From the NCBI GenBank assembly GCA_023410885.1, contig JAEYPI010000079.1, positions 1 through 15,683 on the forward strand: 15,683 nt of DNA. Reading direction: 5' to 3'. How positions within the stretch are numbered: the first letter of the stretch is position 1; each line of letters starts with the position of its first letter. Both the position numbers and the translations under genes were made by a program. This DNA comes from Bacillota bacterium (lineage in GTDB: Bacteria; Bacillota; Clostridia; DSM-8532). Under the pieces are notes generated by a model, which ran no database searches, had not been told where the DNA came from, and saw only the letters and a program-made list of their open reading frames with translations. Shown here piece after piece: positions 1 to 6,262 of this stretch.

Positions 1-25
1 AATATCATTTTACTATCTTCTAGAG

Positions 26-53
26 AAAAAACAAACCTCTTTATTCGAGGTTT
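26..53 (-). terminator. Rho-independent terminator on the minus strand
   Basis: Read on the minus strand, a 7-bp perfect stem (AAACCTC at 33-39 paired with GAGGTTT at 47-53, 7-nt loop) is followed by a run of six T (plus-strand A-run 26-31). It lies about 80 bases past the protease stop codon, so it probably ends transcription of the minus-strand array. The rest of 1-134 shows no gene that I can support. Confidence 0.6.
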
Positions 54-119
54 AGTTTGCTATACTCGTTTTTTTTGTTACAAATATTTTCGGTTATGGT
101 ACTTGACAGCGCTTAGCTG

Positions 120-127
120 GTTTATAC
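120..127 (-). repeat. Degenerate core at the left end of the protease cassette (partial attC-like site)
   Basis: GTTTATAC here, extended to about 136 as GTTTATACGAAGTTTTTAT, is the complement of the cassette's other end near 983-1000 except for one extra T and one G/A difference. It follows the TAGCTG context that precedes the other right-hand cores (AAGCATTG, AAGCTTTG, AAGCTA). The usual TAACGTC left end is not found in 1-119, so the element seems truncated or decayed here. Confidence 0.45.
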
Positions 128-134
128 GAAGTTT

Positions 135-968
135 TTATCCTCTATTTATTGATAATTTATCTAAATTTTCAACTCCTATATATCCTTCATTAGCTAAATC
201 ATGTAATAATTTTGGATTATCTTCATCCATATTATCTAATAACAATAAAGGAAACAATGTGGTAGCATATGTAACATGTTCGTCATCATTTTCATTAGCA
301 GGCAATGATGAACATATAATTCCACATAGCTGACCTTCTTTATTAAAGACAGGTCCACCACTCATTCCACCGTCAGCCCTGGCATCGATTCTAAAACATG
401 GAAAATTTAAACGACATTGATCTCTAAATAATTCATGAATTTCTACAACAGTTCCTGTTGAGACAGCATTTTTATCATCTACAACTATGTTAAACACACC
501 ATCTTTCCTATTTGTTTTTGATATATCATAGGAATGATAACCATAGCATACAACTTCTTCACCAACTTGGGGAGGGAAGGCATTTATTTTTATACATTTA
601 CGACCCTCAAATGAATTTGTATCACCTATGTATTCTTTTATCCTTAATAGTGCAATATCACTTTTTTCCATACAGGCAACTTTGTCGATAACATAAATTA
701 CATATGGGTTATCAATATCCCCAGTTAATTGTATAGCCCAAATTTTATAAGGCACTTCCAATCCAGACTTTAAGTTTGAACTACATGCTCTATAATGAAA
801 ATCCTCTATAACATGTTTTGCTGTGACTAATAAATTTAATGCTATCGAACAACATGTTCCTGAAGCATAAACAAAATCTTCAGATTCATTAACAGCAACC
901 AAGCGATAGACAACTTCTCTAATATAACGAGTATCATCTAATTCTTTAAACTCATACTTATCTTTCAC
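135..968 (-). CDS. Trypsin-like serine protease, cassette-borne, apparently cytosolic
   Basis: This 277-residue protein has the chymotrypsin-fold catalytic triad: His52 in TAKHVI, Asp104 in KSDIALL and Ser203 in GGMSGGPV. That pattern is typical of trypsin-like peptidases of the S1/Trypsin_2 type. There is no signal peptide and no membrane segment, and the chain ends soon after the protease domain, without a PDZ domain. An earlier in-frame GTG at 1011-1013 would add 15 residues, but it lies inside the GC-rich attC-like element. The GTG at 966-968 has a GGAGG (plus-strand CCTCC, 975-979) six bases upstream, so I chose that start. The gene fills its cassette, with its TAA inside the terminal inverted repeat. 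The substrate is unknown. Lone trypsin-like domains occur in quality control and in some defence systems, but nothing here tells which. The protease assignment is firm; the role is not. Confidence 0.85.
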   Translation of the reverse strand: MKDKYEFKELDDTRYIREVVYRLVAVNESEDFVYASGTCCSIALNLLVTAKHVIEDFHYRACSSNLKSGLEVPYKIWAIQLTGDIDNPYVIYVIDKVACMEKSDIALLRIKEYIGDTNSFEGRKCIKINAFPPQVGEEVVCYGYHSYDISKTNRKDGVFNIVVDDKNAVSTGTVVEIHELFRDQCRLNFPCFRIDARADGGMSGGPVFNKEGQLCGIICSSLPANENDDEHVTYATTLFPLLLLDNMDEDNPKLLHDLANEGYIGVENLDKLSINRG

Positions 969-993
969 TTTAGTCCTCCAGTATAAAAATTTC

Positions 994-1156
994 GTATAAC
1001 GTCCCGTTTTCACGACGCCGACGAACCGGACCAGCGGAGCCCTGCCCTTTAGCGGCGCTTGCCGCCCGGTGAGACGGTGTGGGCAGCAATGACATCATGA
1101 ACCCTCTTTTTACGAATACTTCGTGCTGTGCCCTTTACGTAAAAGCATTGTTATGT
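994..1156 (-). repeat. attC-like recombination element 1 (163 bp)
   Basis: The element lies between the protease and lipoprotein genes. Outer cores are GTATAAC (994-1000) and GTTATGT (1150-1156). Inside them a second pair, GTTTTCACG (about 1006-1014) and CGTAAAAGC (about 1138-1146), can pair with two imperfect positions, like the L boxes of attC. The apex holds GCGGC-GCTT-GCCGC (1052-1065), enclosed by ACCGG (1025-1029) and CCGGT (1066-1070). Positions 998-1085 match 1928-2015 of element 2 with about five differences and no indels. GC content is far above that of the flanking genes. Confidence 0.6.
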
Positions 1157-1163
1157 GCAGTAA

Positions 1164-1892
1164 TTACGGAATATCAGGGTATACTATATCGTCTTTATGG
1201 ACCCAATATATGCTCCCACCAATTCCTTCTATATAAACGTAATCTCCATGACGTTTTGTTATTCTGCCACCTATTCTTTCATTACATATCTGGACTTGAG
1301 TATCATCATTGAAATTAGGCAATTCTGATGCTCCAGAGTACTTTGCTCCAATACGTATGCTCACATCACTTTGAACTAATTCTTTATTGTTTTTATCATA
1401 AGGGTCAGTTTCCTTACATTTCACCCATCCTTTATAATCTATCGGGGAATCATAGACTGGTATTGAGACATAATACCATAGTGTTTCAATGTTATCATAA
1501 TCCCCCGTATTTGACACTTTATCTTGAACGTGTATCAATGAATTTTCTTGAATTGCATTTATATTAGGAGAATCTTCAAAGGGAAGAGCTCTAAGACCAA
1601 TTTTATTTCCAACAAATCTAACCTTTTCGTCATCAGTAAATGCAATATAACAAAGGCCCCCAGCCCGCTTCATCCTTACAGGTGCACCTTCTATTATAGC
1701 CTGATTTTCAGATAACTTTTGTTTTAGTTCAATAATTACATCTTTTTGTTCACTTATCTCCTGTTGATATTGTTCAAGCTGTTTTTCCAATATTAGTATC
1801 TTCTCATTCAAAATACTTGTACTTTGATTAGAACAGCTACTTAAAGCTGTTACCAATAACACTAGCATAAGGATAAAATGATTTTTTTTCAA
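1164..1892 (-). CDS. Lipoprotein with coiled coil and SH3-like repeats, cassette-borne
   Basis: The 242-residue protein starts with a lysine-containing n-region, a hydrophobic core and a lipobox (ALSSC, Cys20), so it should be lipidated and held on the outer face of the cytoplasmic membrane. Residues about 28-65 are rich in Leu, Gln, Glu and Lys with heptad spacing and probably form a coiled coil. The rest resembles two bacterial SH3-like modules: one around residues 90-160 (a GLRALP start, then WYYV and GWVK) and one around 175-240 (VSIRIG, then YVYIEG and IYWVHKDDI). SH3b modules often bind peptidoglycan or peptide stems, but that is inference. The start is TTG at 1890-1892, supported by AGGAGGG six bases upstream (plus strand 1899-1905). 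The stop codon lies seven bases before the core of the adjoining attC-like element. No closer relative is recognised. Confidence 0.75.
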   Translation of the reverse strand: MKKNHFILMLVLLVTALSSCSNQSTSILNEKILILEKQLEQYQQEISEQKDVIIELKQKLSENQAIIEGAPVRMKRAGGLCYIAFTDDEKVRFVGNKIGLRALPFEDSPNINAIQENSLIHVQDKVSNTGDYDNIETLWYYVSIPVYDSPIDYKGWVKCKETDPYDKNNKELVQSDVSIRIGAKYSGASELPNFNDDTQVQICNERIGGRITKRHGDYVYIEGIGGSIYWVHKDDIVYPDIP

Positions 1893-1923
1893 ATTGGGCC
1901 CTCCTTTACCTAGTAATTATTGC

Positions 1924-2059
1924 ACATAACGTCCCTGTTTTACGACGCCGATGAACCGGACCAGCGGAGCCCTTCCCTTTAGCGGCGCTTGCCGCCCGGT
2001 GAGACGGTGTGGGCACGCATTCCAGTAAGCACGCCCCTTGCGTGAAAGCTTTGTTAGGT
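1924..2059 (-). repeat. attC-like recombination element 2 (136 bp)
   Basis: This element lies between the lipoprotein and flavoprotein genes. Outer cores are ACATAAC (1924-1930) and GTTAGGT (2053-2059), which do not complement each other. ACATAAC complements GTTATGT at the far side of the lipoprotein gene; GTTAGGT complements ACCTAAC at 2743-2749 on the far side of the flavoprotein gene. The central block repeats element 1 almost exactly, including the GCGGC-GCTT-GCCGC apex (1982-1995). The right arm diverges and carries its own small hairpin, CACGC-CCCTT-GCGTG. Confidence 0.6.
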
Positions 2060-2098
2060 GAAGTTTCCTGCCCACAAAGCCAGTTCTTTGTTCAAAAT

Positions 2099-2653
2099 CT
2101 ACGCTTCATCCTTAAAAAATAATGCTAAATTTTTTGAACCTTCCATTGCCTTCAAATCATATTTAGAGGGAACATTATTAGTATTATGGCTATAAACAAG
2201 CGGTGCAATATTTCTCGAATTCATGTGATGTAAAAGTCCGCATGCTGTATTATAGGCTTTTTTGATATCTCCATCCCCACCACCAACTAATATAACTCCA
2301 CCTTTTTTCTCTTTCTCGATGGGTTTCACTTTCCTAAAATATTTGGAACAAAAAAATGTTTGTAATCTACTTGCAATAGCTAACAATTGCCCTGTAAGTT
2401 CAGAGAAGTATAGTGGCGATGCAATTAATATGTTATCGCATTCTTGAATATGGTTGTAAACATCCTGCATTTCATCTTCAATACAGCAGCCAGCATTAGT
2501 CCAACAGTATCTGCAATCCATACAAGGCTTAATATTACAATCATAAGCATCTATGAGTGTATATTCAACGCCAAGATGTCTAGTAAACTCATTCACCAAA
2601 GCCATGGTATCACCATTTTTTCTCGGTGAGCCGTTGAAAATAAGTGTTTTCAT
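2099..2653 (-). CDS. Iron-sulfur flavoprotein / NAD(P)H-dependent FMN reductase family protein, cassette-borne
   Basis: The 184-residue protein has a flavodoxin-like fold. MKTLIFNGSPRKNGDT (residues 1-16) is the first strand and the FMN phosphate loop. SPLYFSELTGQL (about 79-90) matches the second flavin-contacting loop of the NADPH-dependent FMN reductase family. Cys44-x2-Cys47-x2-Cys50-x5-Cys56 fits the compact cysteine motif of Isf-type iron-sulfur flavoproteins, which bind one 4Fe-4S cluster next to FMN and pass electrons in anaerobes. The length is usual for the family. The ATG at 2651-2653 follows AAGGAGA (2658-2664) at good spacing. It is the promoter-proximal gene of the minus-strand array. 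The in vivo electron donor and acceptor cannot be read from the sequence; a quinone- or nitro-reducing or oxygen-detoxifying role is possible. Confidence 0.85.
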   Translation of the reverse strand: MKTLIFNGSPRKNGDTMALVNEFTRHLGVEYTLIDAYDCNIKPCMDCRYCWTNAGCCIEDEMQDVYNHIQECDNILIASPLYFSELTGQLLAIASRLQTFFCSKYFRKVKPIEKEKKGGVILVGGGDGDIKKAYNTACGLLHHMNSRNIAPLVYSHNTNNVPSKYDLKAMEGSKNLALFFKDEA

Positions 2654-2742
2654 TAATTCTCCTTCAAGTTAGTAACACGACCTTTTCGGTGGATTCACTT
2701 TCTTTTGCTAGCCTTAGCCATCTAGTCCAAGCAGGAAATTTC

Positions 2743-2831
2743 ACCTAACGTCTTCATACCCGCCATTCAATGCGGCTAAGAAGCCACATCGGGTGGATAG
2801 ACGTCAGGAATGACGGCTAAGCTAGTTATCT
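2743..2831 (-). repeat. Shorter, diverged attC-like element 3 (89 bp) at the right edge of the array
   Basis: The outer cores are ACCTAAC (2743-2749) and GTTATCT (2825-2831). The left end shares TAACGTC with elements 1 and 2 and the right end shares AAGCT before the core, but the centre is unrelated in sequence. It still folds back: CGTCT near the left core pairs with AGACG, ACCCG pairs with CGGGT, and GGCT-AAGA-AGCC forms the tip. No second copy of the GTTATCTGTG end is found to the right, so the cassette this site belonged to appears lost or truncated. Confidence 0.5.
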
Positions 2832-3194
2832 GTGTAATATTTAGGCTAAATTTCAGTTCTCTAGTCTAAACCTAGTCTTACCTAGCCAAAGACACAGAGA
2901 TCTGACTCATGTCCCGCTTTTTTTATTGAATAAACTCTGCTGCTGTACTGCTGGTGTGGTCTGGAAGCTAAAGCTATTACGTAAATCAATCTTTACTTTA
3001 AGAAGAGGTATAGATGACTAGCTGAAACCAAAAAAATAAACAATATTTATCATTATACCATATATTTAGTGTTGGGCAAAATAGCTTGGTGTTTTTCATG
3101 AGTTTTCGTCGAATCATTAATTTAAGGAATGGCAATATGCTAGAATTAATCATATAAATTGAATCTTGTACAAAAAACAATCGGAGGATGATAA
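2832..3194. other. Gene-free junction between cassette array and chromosome
   Basis: No convincing gene lies here on either strand. The left part carries short CTAG-rich direct repeats near 2862-2887 (CTAGTCTAAA, CCTAGTCTTA, CCTAGCC) and a loose dyad of GGCTA and TAGCC. At 2892-2901 ACACAGAGAT weakly resembles the complement of the orphan core TTATCTGTGT at 2826-2835, but not closely enough to call a cassette end. The right part is AT-rich and leads into the next gene. Confidence 0.5.
3138..3146 (+). promoter_or_regulatory. Possible extended -10 promoter of the PstS-like gene
   Basis: TGCTAGAAT matches an extended -10 (TGnTAnAAT) about 49 bases before the start codon. The matching -35 position (TAATTT, 3118-3123) is weak, so this is only a plausible candidate. 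Confidence 0.25.
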
Positions 3195-4199
3195 ATGAGA
3201 GCAAAAGCCTTTATTCTAACAAGTCTATTGGTGGCCCTACTTCTAGTCTTCGCAACAGGCTGCCAGATGGAAAAGCTTACTCCTGGGGGTACTATAAAGA
3301 CGCCCTCCAGCATTCCAACCACCGAACTAGCTACGACGACAGGGGATAACAAAATTGCAGACAATTTGGGCATTACCAAAAGCAATTATCCGTGTATTGA
3401 TGGTTCAACCTCCACCTTGCCTCTGGTGCAGGAGCTATATAAGACCTTCTTTCCCTCGATTGACAATACTTGGCCTGACCTGCCGCAAACTGCATCAAAG
3501 ACAGTGCCCTCCTATGGGCGATTAATTAAAGGTGAGGTAGATATGATTCTGGTGCCATACGCATCGGAGGAAGTGTTAAAAAGTGCTGAAGAAGCGGGGG
3601 TGGAGCTGGAGTTCTTTCCAATTTCGTTGGAAGCCCTCATATTCATTACCCATAAGGATAATCCCACTCAGAATATAACCGAGGAACAGGTTAAAACCAT
3701 TTATATCGATTATAGCATCAAGAACTGGAAAGCCCTTGGAGGGCCTGATAAGGAGCTCATTCCCATCTGTAGAAATGCCGATAGCGGTAGCCAGTCCCAG
3801 CTTGATAATATCATTCTTAAGGGAAAGGCCATCCATAACAAAATTAAAAAGAACTATGTGGAGCTGACCATGGATGGGCTTCTTGAGCAGGTGGCTTTTT
3901 ATCAGAGCGCATCAGGAAAAGACTGCTATGCCTTGGGGTATACCCTCTACTACTATATGAAAAACATAGGCGAGGTTATCAGCTCACCATCCTATCTTAA
4001 AATTCTCGATTATGAAGGCATTAAAGCCACGCCCGAAACCATAGAAGATGGAAGCTACCCGCTATCCTCCAGCTATTATGCGGTTGTGAGAAAGGACCTG
4101 TCTGAAAATCACACAGCCCGCACGCTGATTAGTTGGCTGACCAGTGAGGAAGCAAATGGGTGTATTCGCAGGGGTGGCCTAACTCCCATTGCGCGGTAA
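3195..4199 (+). CDS. PstS-like substrate-binding lipoprotein
   Basis: The 334-residue protein begins with a signal peptide and lipobox (FATGC, Cys23), followed by a Thr/Pro/Ser-rich linker to about residue 60. The mature part starts with YPCIDGSTSTLPLVQELY, the Gly-Ser-Thr-Ser phosphate-loop pattern of the PBP_like_2/PstS family. Later come a hinge strand with a GEVDMILVPYAS segment and a NADSGSQSQLD segment like the second anion-contacting loop. It should sit on the membrane surface and bind a small anion. No pstC, pstA or pstB gene lies next to it, so it may act as a sensor or as an orphan binding protein; phosphate itself is inference. GGAGG (3183-3187) is seven bases before the ATG. The base composition matches the his genes, not the cassette genes to its left. 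Confidence 0.75.
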   Translation: MRAKAFILTSLLVALLLVFATGCQMEKLTPGGTIKTPSSIPTTELATTTGDNKIADNLGITKSNYPCIDGSTSTLPLVQELYKTFFPSIDNTWPDLPQTASKTVPSYGRLIKGEVDMILVPYASEEVLKSAEEAGVELEFFPISLEALIFITHKDNPTQNITEEQVKTIYIDYSIKNWKALGGPDKELIPICRNADSGSQSQLDNIILKGKAIHNKIKKNYVELTMDGLLEQVAFYQSASGKDCYALGYTLYYYMKNIGEVISSPSYLKILDYEGIKATPETIEDGSYPLSSSYYAVVRKDLSENHTARTLISWLTSEEANGCIRRGGLTPIAR

Positions 4200-4258
4200 T
4201 CATTTTGAAAATCACATTTGTACCGAGGAGGCTTAAGCAGGTGATTTGGAAATTGTGC

Positions 4259-4286
4259 TTGACAGGGACAGGCCTCTCGCTATAAA
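4259..4286 (+). promoter_or_regulatory. Sigma-A-type promoter of the his operon
   Basis: TTGACA (4259-4264) is a perfect -35 box. TATAAA (4281-4286) lies 16 bases downstream as the -10 box. Transcription would start near 4293, giving a leader of about 50 nt before hisZ. That is too short for a T-box, and no T-box core motif is present. Confidence 0.65.
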
Positions 4287-4307
4287 CTTTATACATTAAT
4301 AATGCAT

Positions 4308-4327
4308 CACTTTATCGTAATAAAGTG
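4308..4327 (+). promoter_or_regulatory. Perfect palindrome between promoter and hisZ, candidate operator
   Basis: CACTTTAT-CGTA-ATAAAGTG has two perfectly complementary 8-nt arms. It lies just after the inferred transcription start and seven bases before the hisZ ribosome binding site. A repressor bound here would block the his promoter. A histidine-responsive TrpR-superfamily repressor (HisR/YerC type) is a reasonable guess for a clostridium, but the motif assignment is inference. As RNA it would make a short hairpin near the ribosome binding site. Confidence 0.5.
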
Positions 4328-4345
4328 AAAGACGAGGTGAAAAGC

Positions 4346-5572
4346 GTGAAACGATGGAGCATCTACACCCCCGAAGGGGTACAGGATATATTGTTTACCT
4401 CCTGTCGGCAGAAACGTCTATTGGAAGATAAGCTGCGTAATATTTTCAGACTGAATGGCTATCGGGAGCTTGAGACCCCAACCATTGAATTCTATGATGT
4501 CTTTGGTGGGGAGAGGGGTCTTATCCGGCAGGAAAGCATGTACAAATTCTGCGATTCCAAGGGTCGCCTATTGGTGCTCAGGCCTGATATGACAGTGCCT
4601 GTGGCGCGTGTTGCCGCTACAAAGCTCAAGGAAGAAGGCCTTCCTCTAAAATGCTGTTACATCGGCAACGCTTTCAGCTTTGACGAATTGGGTGGGGGAA
4701 GGCAGAACGAATTTACCCAGGCAGGCTGTGAGATACTTGGTATTAACACTCCTGAGGCCGATGCCGAGGTGGTAGCCATGGCTGTTGAGGCTATAAAAGC
4801 CACCGGTATTGAAGAATTCCAGATTGATATTGGTCAGGTGGAGTTTTTTAAAGGCTTAATGGAGGAGTCTGGCCTGTCCGACCAAGAGGTCGAGGAGGTT
4901 CGTGAGCTCATTGACCTTAAAGATTTTGTGGGTGTTGAGCAGGTCATGGACCATCATCAAGTCAAAGGATCTCTAAGAAAATTAATATTAGATCTACCCA
5001 AGCTTTTTGGTTCGAAGGACATTCTACAACGCATTCAATATGAGGATATCGGACAGAGGGCCGCAAAAGCCCTTCTCAATATCAAGGCCGTTTTAGAGAT
5101 TCTTGAGGATCGCAATCTGGCCCAATATGTCTCCATTGATTTAGGCATGGTGCAAAGCCTGAACTATTATACAGGACTTGTTTTCAGAGGTTATACCTAT
5201 GGGGTTGGCTTTCCGATTTTAAGCGGTGGCCGCTATGATGAGCTGGTCTCCAAGTTTGGCAGAGAATGCGAGGCCACAGGCTTTTCTTTGGGCATCAATA
5301 TGGTTTTAATGGCCCTTGAACGGCAGAAGAAGCTTCAAATTCCCGATGACGGGGGTTGCCTGATTACCTATGATCAAGGTGTCAGAAGGCTAGCCAGCGC
5401 TTTATGTCGTGAGCTCATAGGGCGGGGCATACCGGCGGAGATGGACCTCGGACGTGAAAACCTTGAGGACGAAGCAAGCCTGCAGAGAATAAAGAGTTAT
5501 GCCCTTTCAAAAGGCCTAAGGCGGCTCATTCACATAGACCAAAAGGGTTCGAGGAGGGAAATCACATTATGA
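4346..5572 (+). CDS. hisZ: ATP phosphoribosyltransferase regulatory subunit HisZ
   Basis: HisZ is a paralogue of histidyl-tRNA synthetase without tRNA charging activity. It pairs with short-form HisG and carries histidine feedback control of the first step of the pathway. From the GTG at 4346 the protein has 408 residues. The sequence keeps class II synthetase hallmarks: YTPEGVQDIL at the N-terminus, RPDMTVPVAR, a motif-2-like YIGNAFSFDELGGGRQNEFTQ, and a C-terminal YYTGLVFRGY...SGGRYDELV. An in-frame GTG at 4325 exists, but GAGGTGA (4334-4340) sits five bases before the GTG at 4346 and the family usually begins close to the YTPEG motif, so I chose 4346. The TGA overlaps the hisG start as ATGA. 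It is the first gene of the operon. Confidence 0.92.
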   Translation: MKRWSIYTPEGVQDILFTSCRQKRLLEDKLRNIFRLNGYRELETPTIEFYDVFGGERGLIRQESMYKFCDSKGRLLVLRPDMTVPVARVAATKLKEEGLPLKCCYIGNAFSFDELGGGRQNEFTQAGCEILGINTPEADAEVVAMAVEAIKATGIEEFQIDIGQVEFFKGLMEESGLSDQEVEEVRELIDLKDFVGVEQVMDHHQVKGSLRKLILDLPKLFGSKDILQRIQYEDIGQRAAKALLNIKAVLEILEDRNLAQYVSIDLGMVQSLNYYTGLVFRGYTYGVGFPILSGGRYDELVSKFGRECEATGFSLGINMVLMALERQKKLQIPDDGGCLITYDQGVRRLASALCRELIGRGIPAEMDLGRENLEDEASLQRIKSYALSKGLRRLIHIDQKGSRREITL

Positions 5573-6201
5573 GATATATAACCATTGCCCTATCCAAAGG
5601 ACGCCTCACTGAGCTTACCATTGACCTTCTGGAGGGTGCGGGAATAGACTGCACAGAGCTTAAAAGCAATTCCAGAAAACTCATATTAAGTGATGAAAAG
5701 AATAAAATCCGGTTCTTTCTTGCCAAACCGGCCGATGTACCCGTTTATGTTGAATATGGAGCAGCCGATATCGGTATTGTAGGCAAGGATACCCTTTTGG
5801 AAGAAGGACGGGATCTCTATGAGGTTCTGAATCTGGGCTTTGCAAAATGCAAGATGTGTGTGGCCGGGCCGAAGGAGCTGGAGGGACGCATGAACACGGT
5901 ATCCATCACACGGGTGGCCACCAAATACCCCGAGGTGGCCAGAATGTATTTCAGGCATAAACGAAGGGAATCGGTGGAAATCATAAAGCTGAGCGGATCA
6001 GTAGAGCTTGCTCCGTTGGTGGGGCTTTCCGAGGTCATCGTGGATTTGGTGGAAACCGGGCGCACCTTAAAGGAAAATGGTCTTGTGGTTCTGGAAACTA
6101 TTGCTGATATCAGCGCCAGAATGGTGGTTAACCGTGTGAGTATGAAGATGGAGAATGAGCGTATTACAGCGCTCATCGAGGCCATCCGCAATCAGCTTTG
6201 A
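5569..6201 (+). CDS. hisG: ATP phosphoribosyltransferase catalytic subunit, short form HisG
   Basis: HisG condenses ATP and PRPP to N1-(5'-phosphoribosyl)-ATP, the committed step of histidine synthesis. At 210 residues it is the short form that lacks the C-terminal regulatory domain, which fits the adjacent hisZ. Visible motifs are ALSKGRLTE near the start, GAADIGIVGKD, and DLVETGRTL in the PRPP-binding region. The ATG overlaps the hisZ stop by four bases (ATGA), implying coupled translation. GAGGAGGG lies ten bases upstream. The cytosolic complex would be a HisG-HisZ hetero-oligomer. No anomalies are seen. Confidence 0.95.
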   Translation: MRYITIALSKGRLTELTIDLLEGAGIDCTELKSNSRKLILSDEKNKIRFFLAKPADVPVYVEYGAADIGIVGKDTLLEEGRDLYEVLNLGFAKCKMCVAGPKELEGRMNTVSITRVATKYPEVARMYFRHKRRESVEIIKLSGSVELAPLVGLSEVIVDLVETGRTLKENGLVVLETIADISARMVVNRVSMKMENERITALIEAIRNQL

Positions 6202-6262
6202 GCCGCTCATGGGAAAATCAAAAGTTGATAGCCCTTTAGATGAATTCAAGGAGTGAAGGTAC

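Larger units (their letters stand above)
120..2831 (-). mobile_element. Integron-like gene cassette array (three cassettes plus a remnant), no integrase present
   Basis: Three minus-strand genes, each with a short 5' leader and its stop codon close to the next element, alternate with GC-rich dyad elements ending in GTTRRRY-like cores. Cassette boundaries, cut after the G of GTTA as in integrons, are roughly 121-1000 (protease), 1151-1930 (lipoprotein) and 2054-2749 (flavoprotein). Each cassette's two cores are exact complements of each other, apart from one extra T at 120-127. The cores on either side of a single element are not. That is what excision and reinsertion of circular cassettes would leave. 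The genes are visibly more AT-rich than the his operon to the right, consistent with foreign origin. No tyrosine recombinase or attI is visible, so this would be a cluster of attC sites lacking an integrase, or the distal end of an array. The elements have not been tested against attC covariance models. Confidence 0.6.

Noticed and set aside
1079..1312. Plus-strand ORFs across the cassette region (also 103-333 and 1328-1567)
   Set aside because: They lie antisense to well-supported minus-strand genes or run through the attC-like element, and their translations show no domain features.
994..2059. The gene units as composite transposons with terminal inverted repeats
   Set aside because: The inverted ends differ between units, no transposase is present, no target duplications are seen, and the shared sequence lies between units rather than at their ends. 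A cassette/attC reading fits better.
2998..3204. 68-residue minus-strand ORF
   Set aside because: It has a low-complexity, hydrophobic translation, no good ribosome site, and overlaps the upstream region and start of the PstS-like gene.
4209..4247. AAATCAC/GTGATTT dyad as a terminator of the PstS-like gene
   Set aside because: The loop is 25 nt and no T-run follows, so it is not a convincing terminator.
4241..4285. GTG-started 14-codon leader peptide before hisZ with an upstream GAGGAGG
   Set aside because: It contains no histidine codons and overlaps the -35 and -10 boxes, so it could not be on the main his transcript.
4287..4345. T-box or other riboswitch in the his leader
   Set aside because: The leader is only about 50 nt and lacks the T-box core; only the short palindrome is present.
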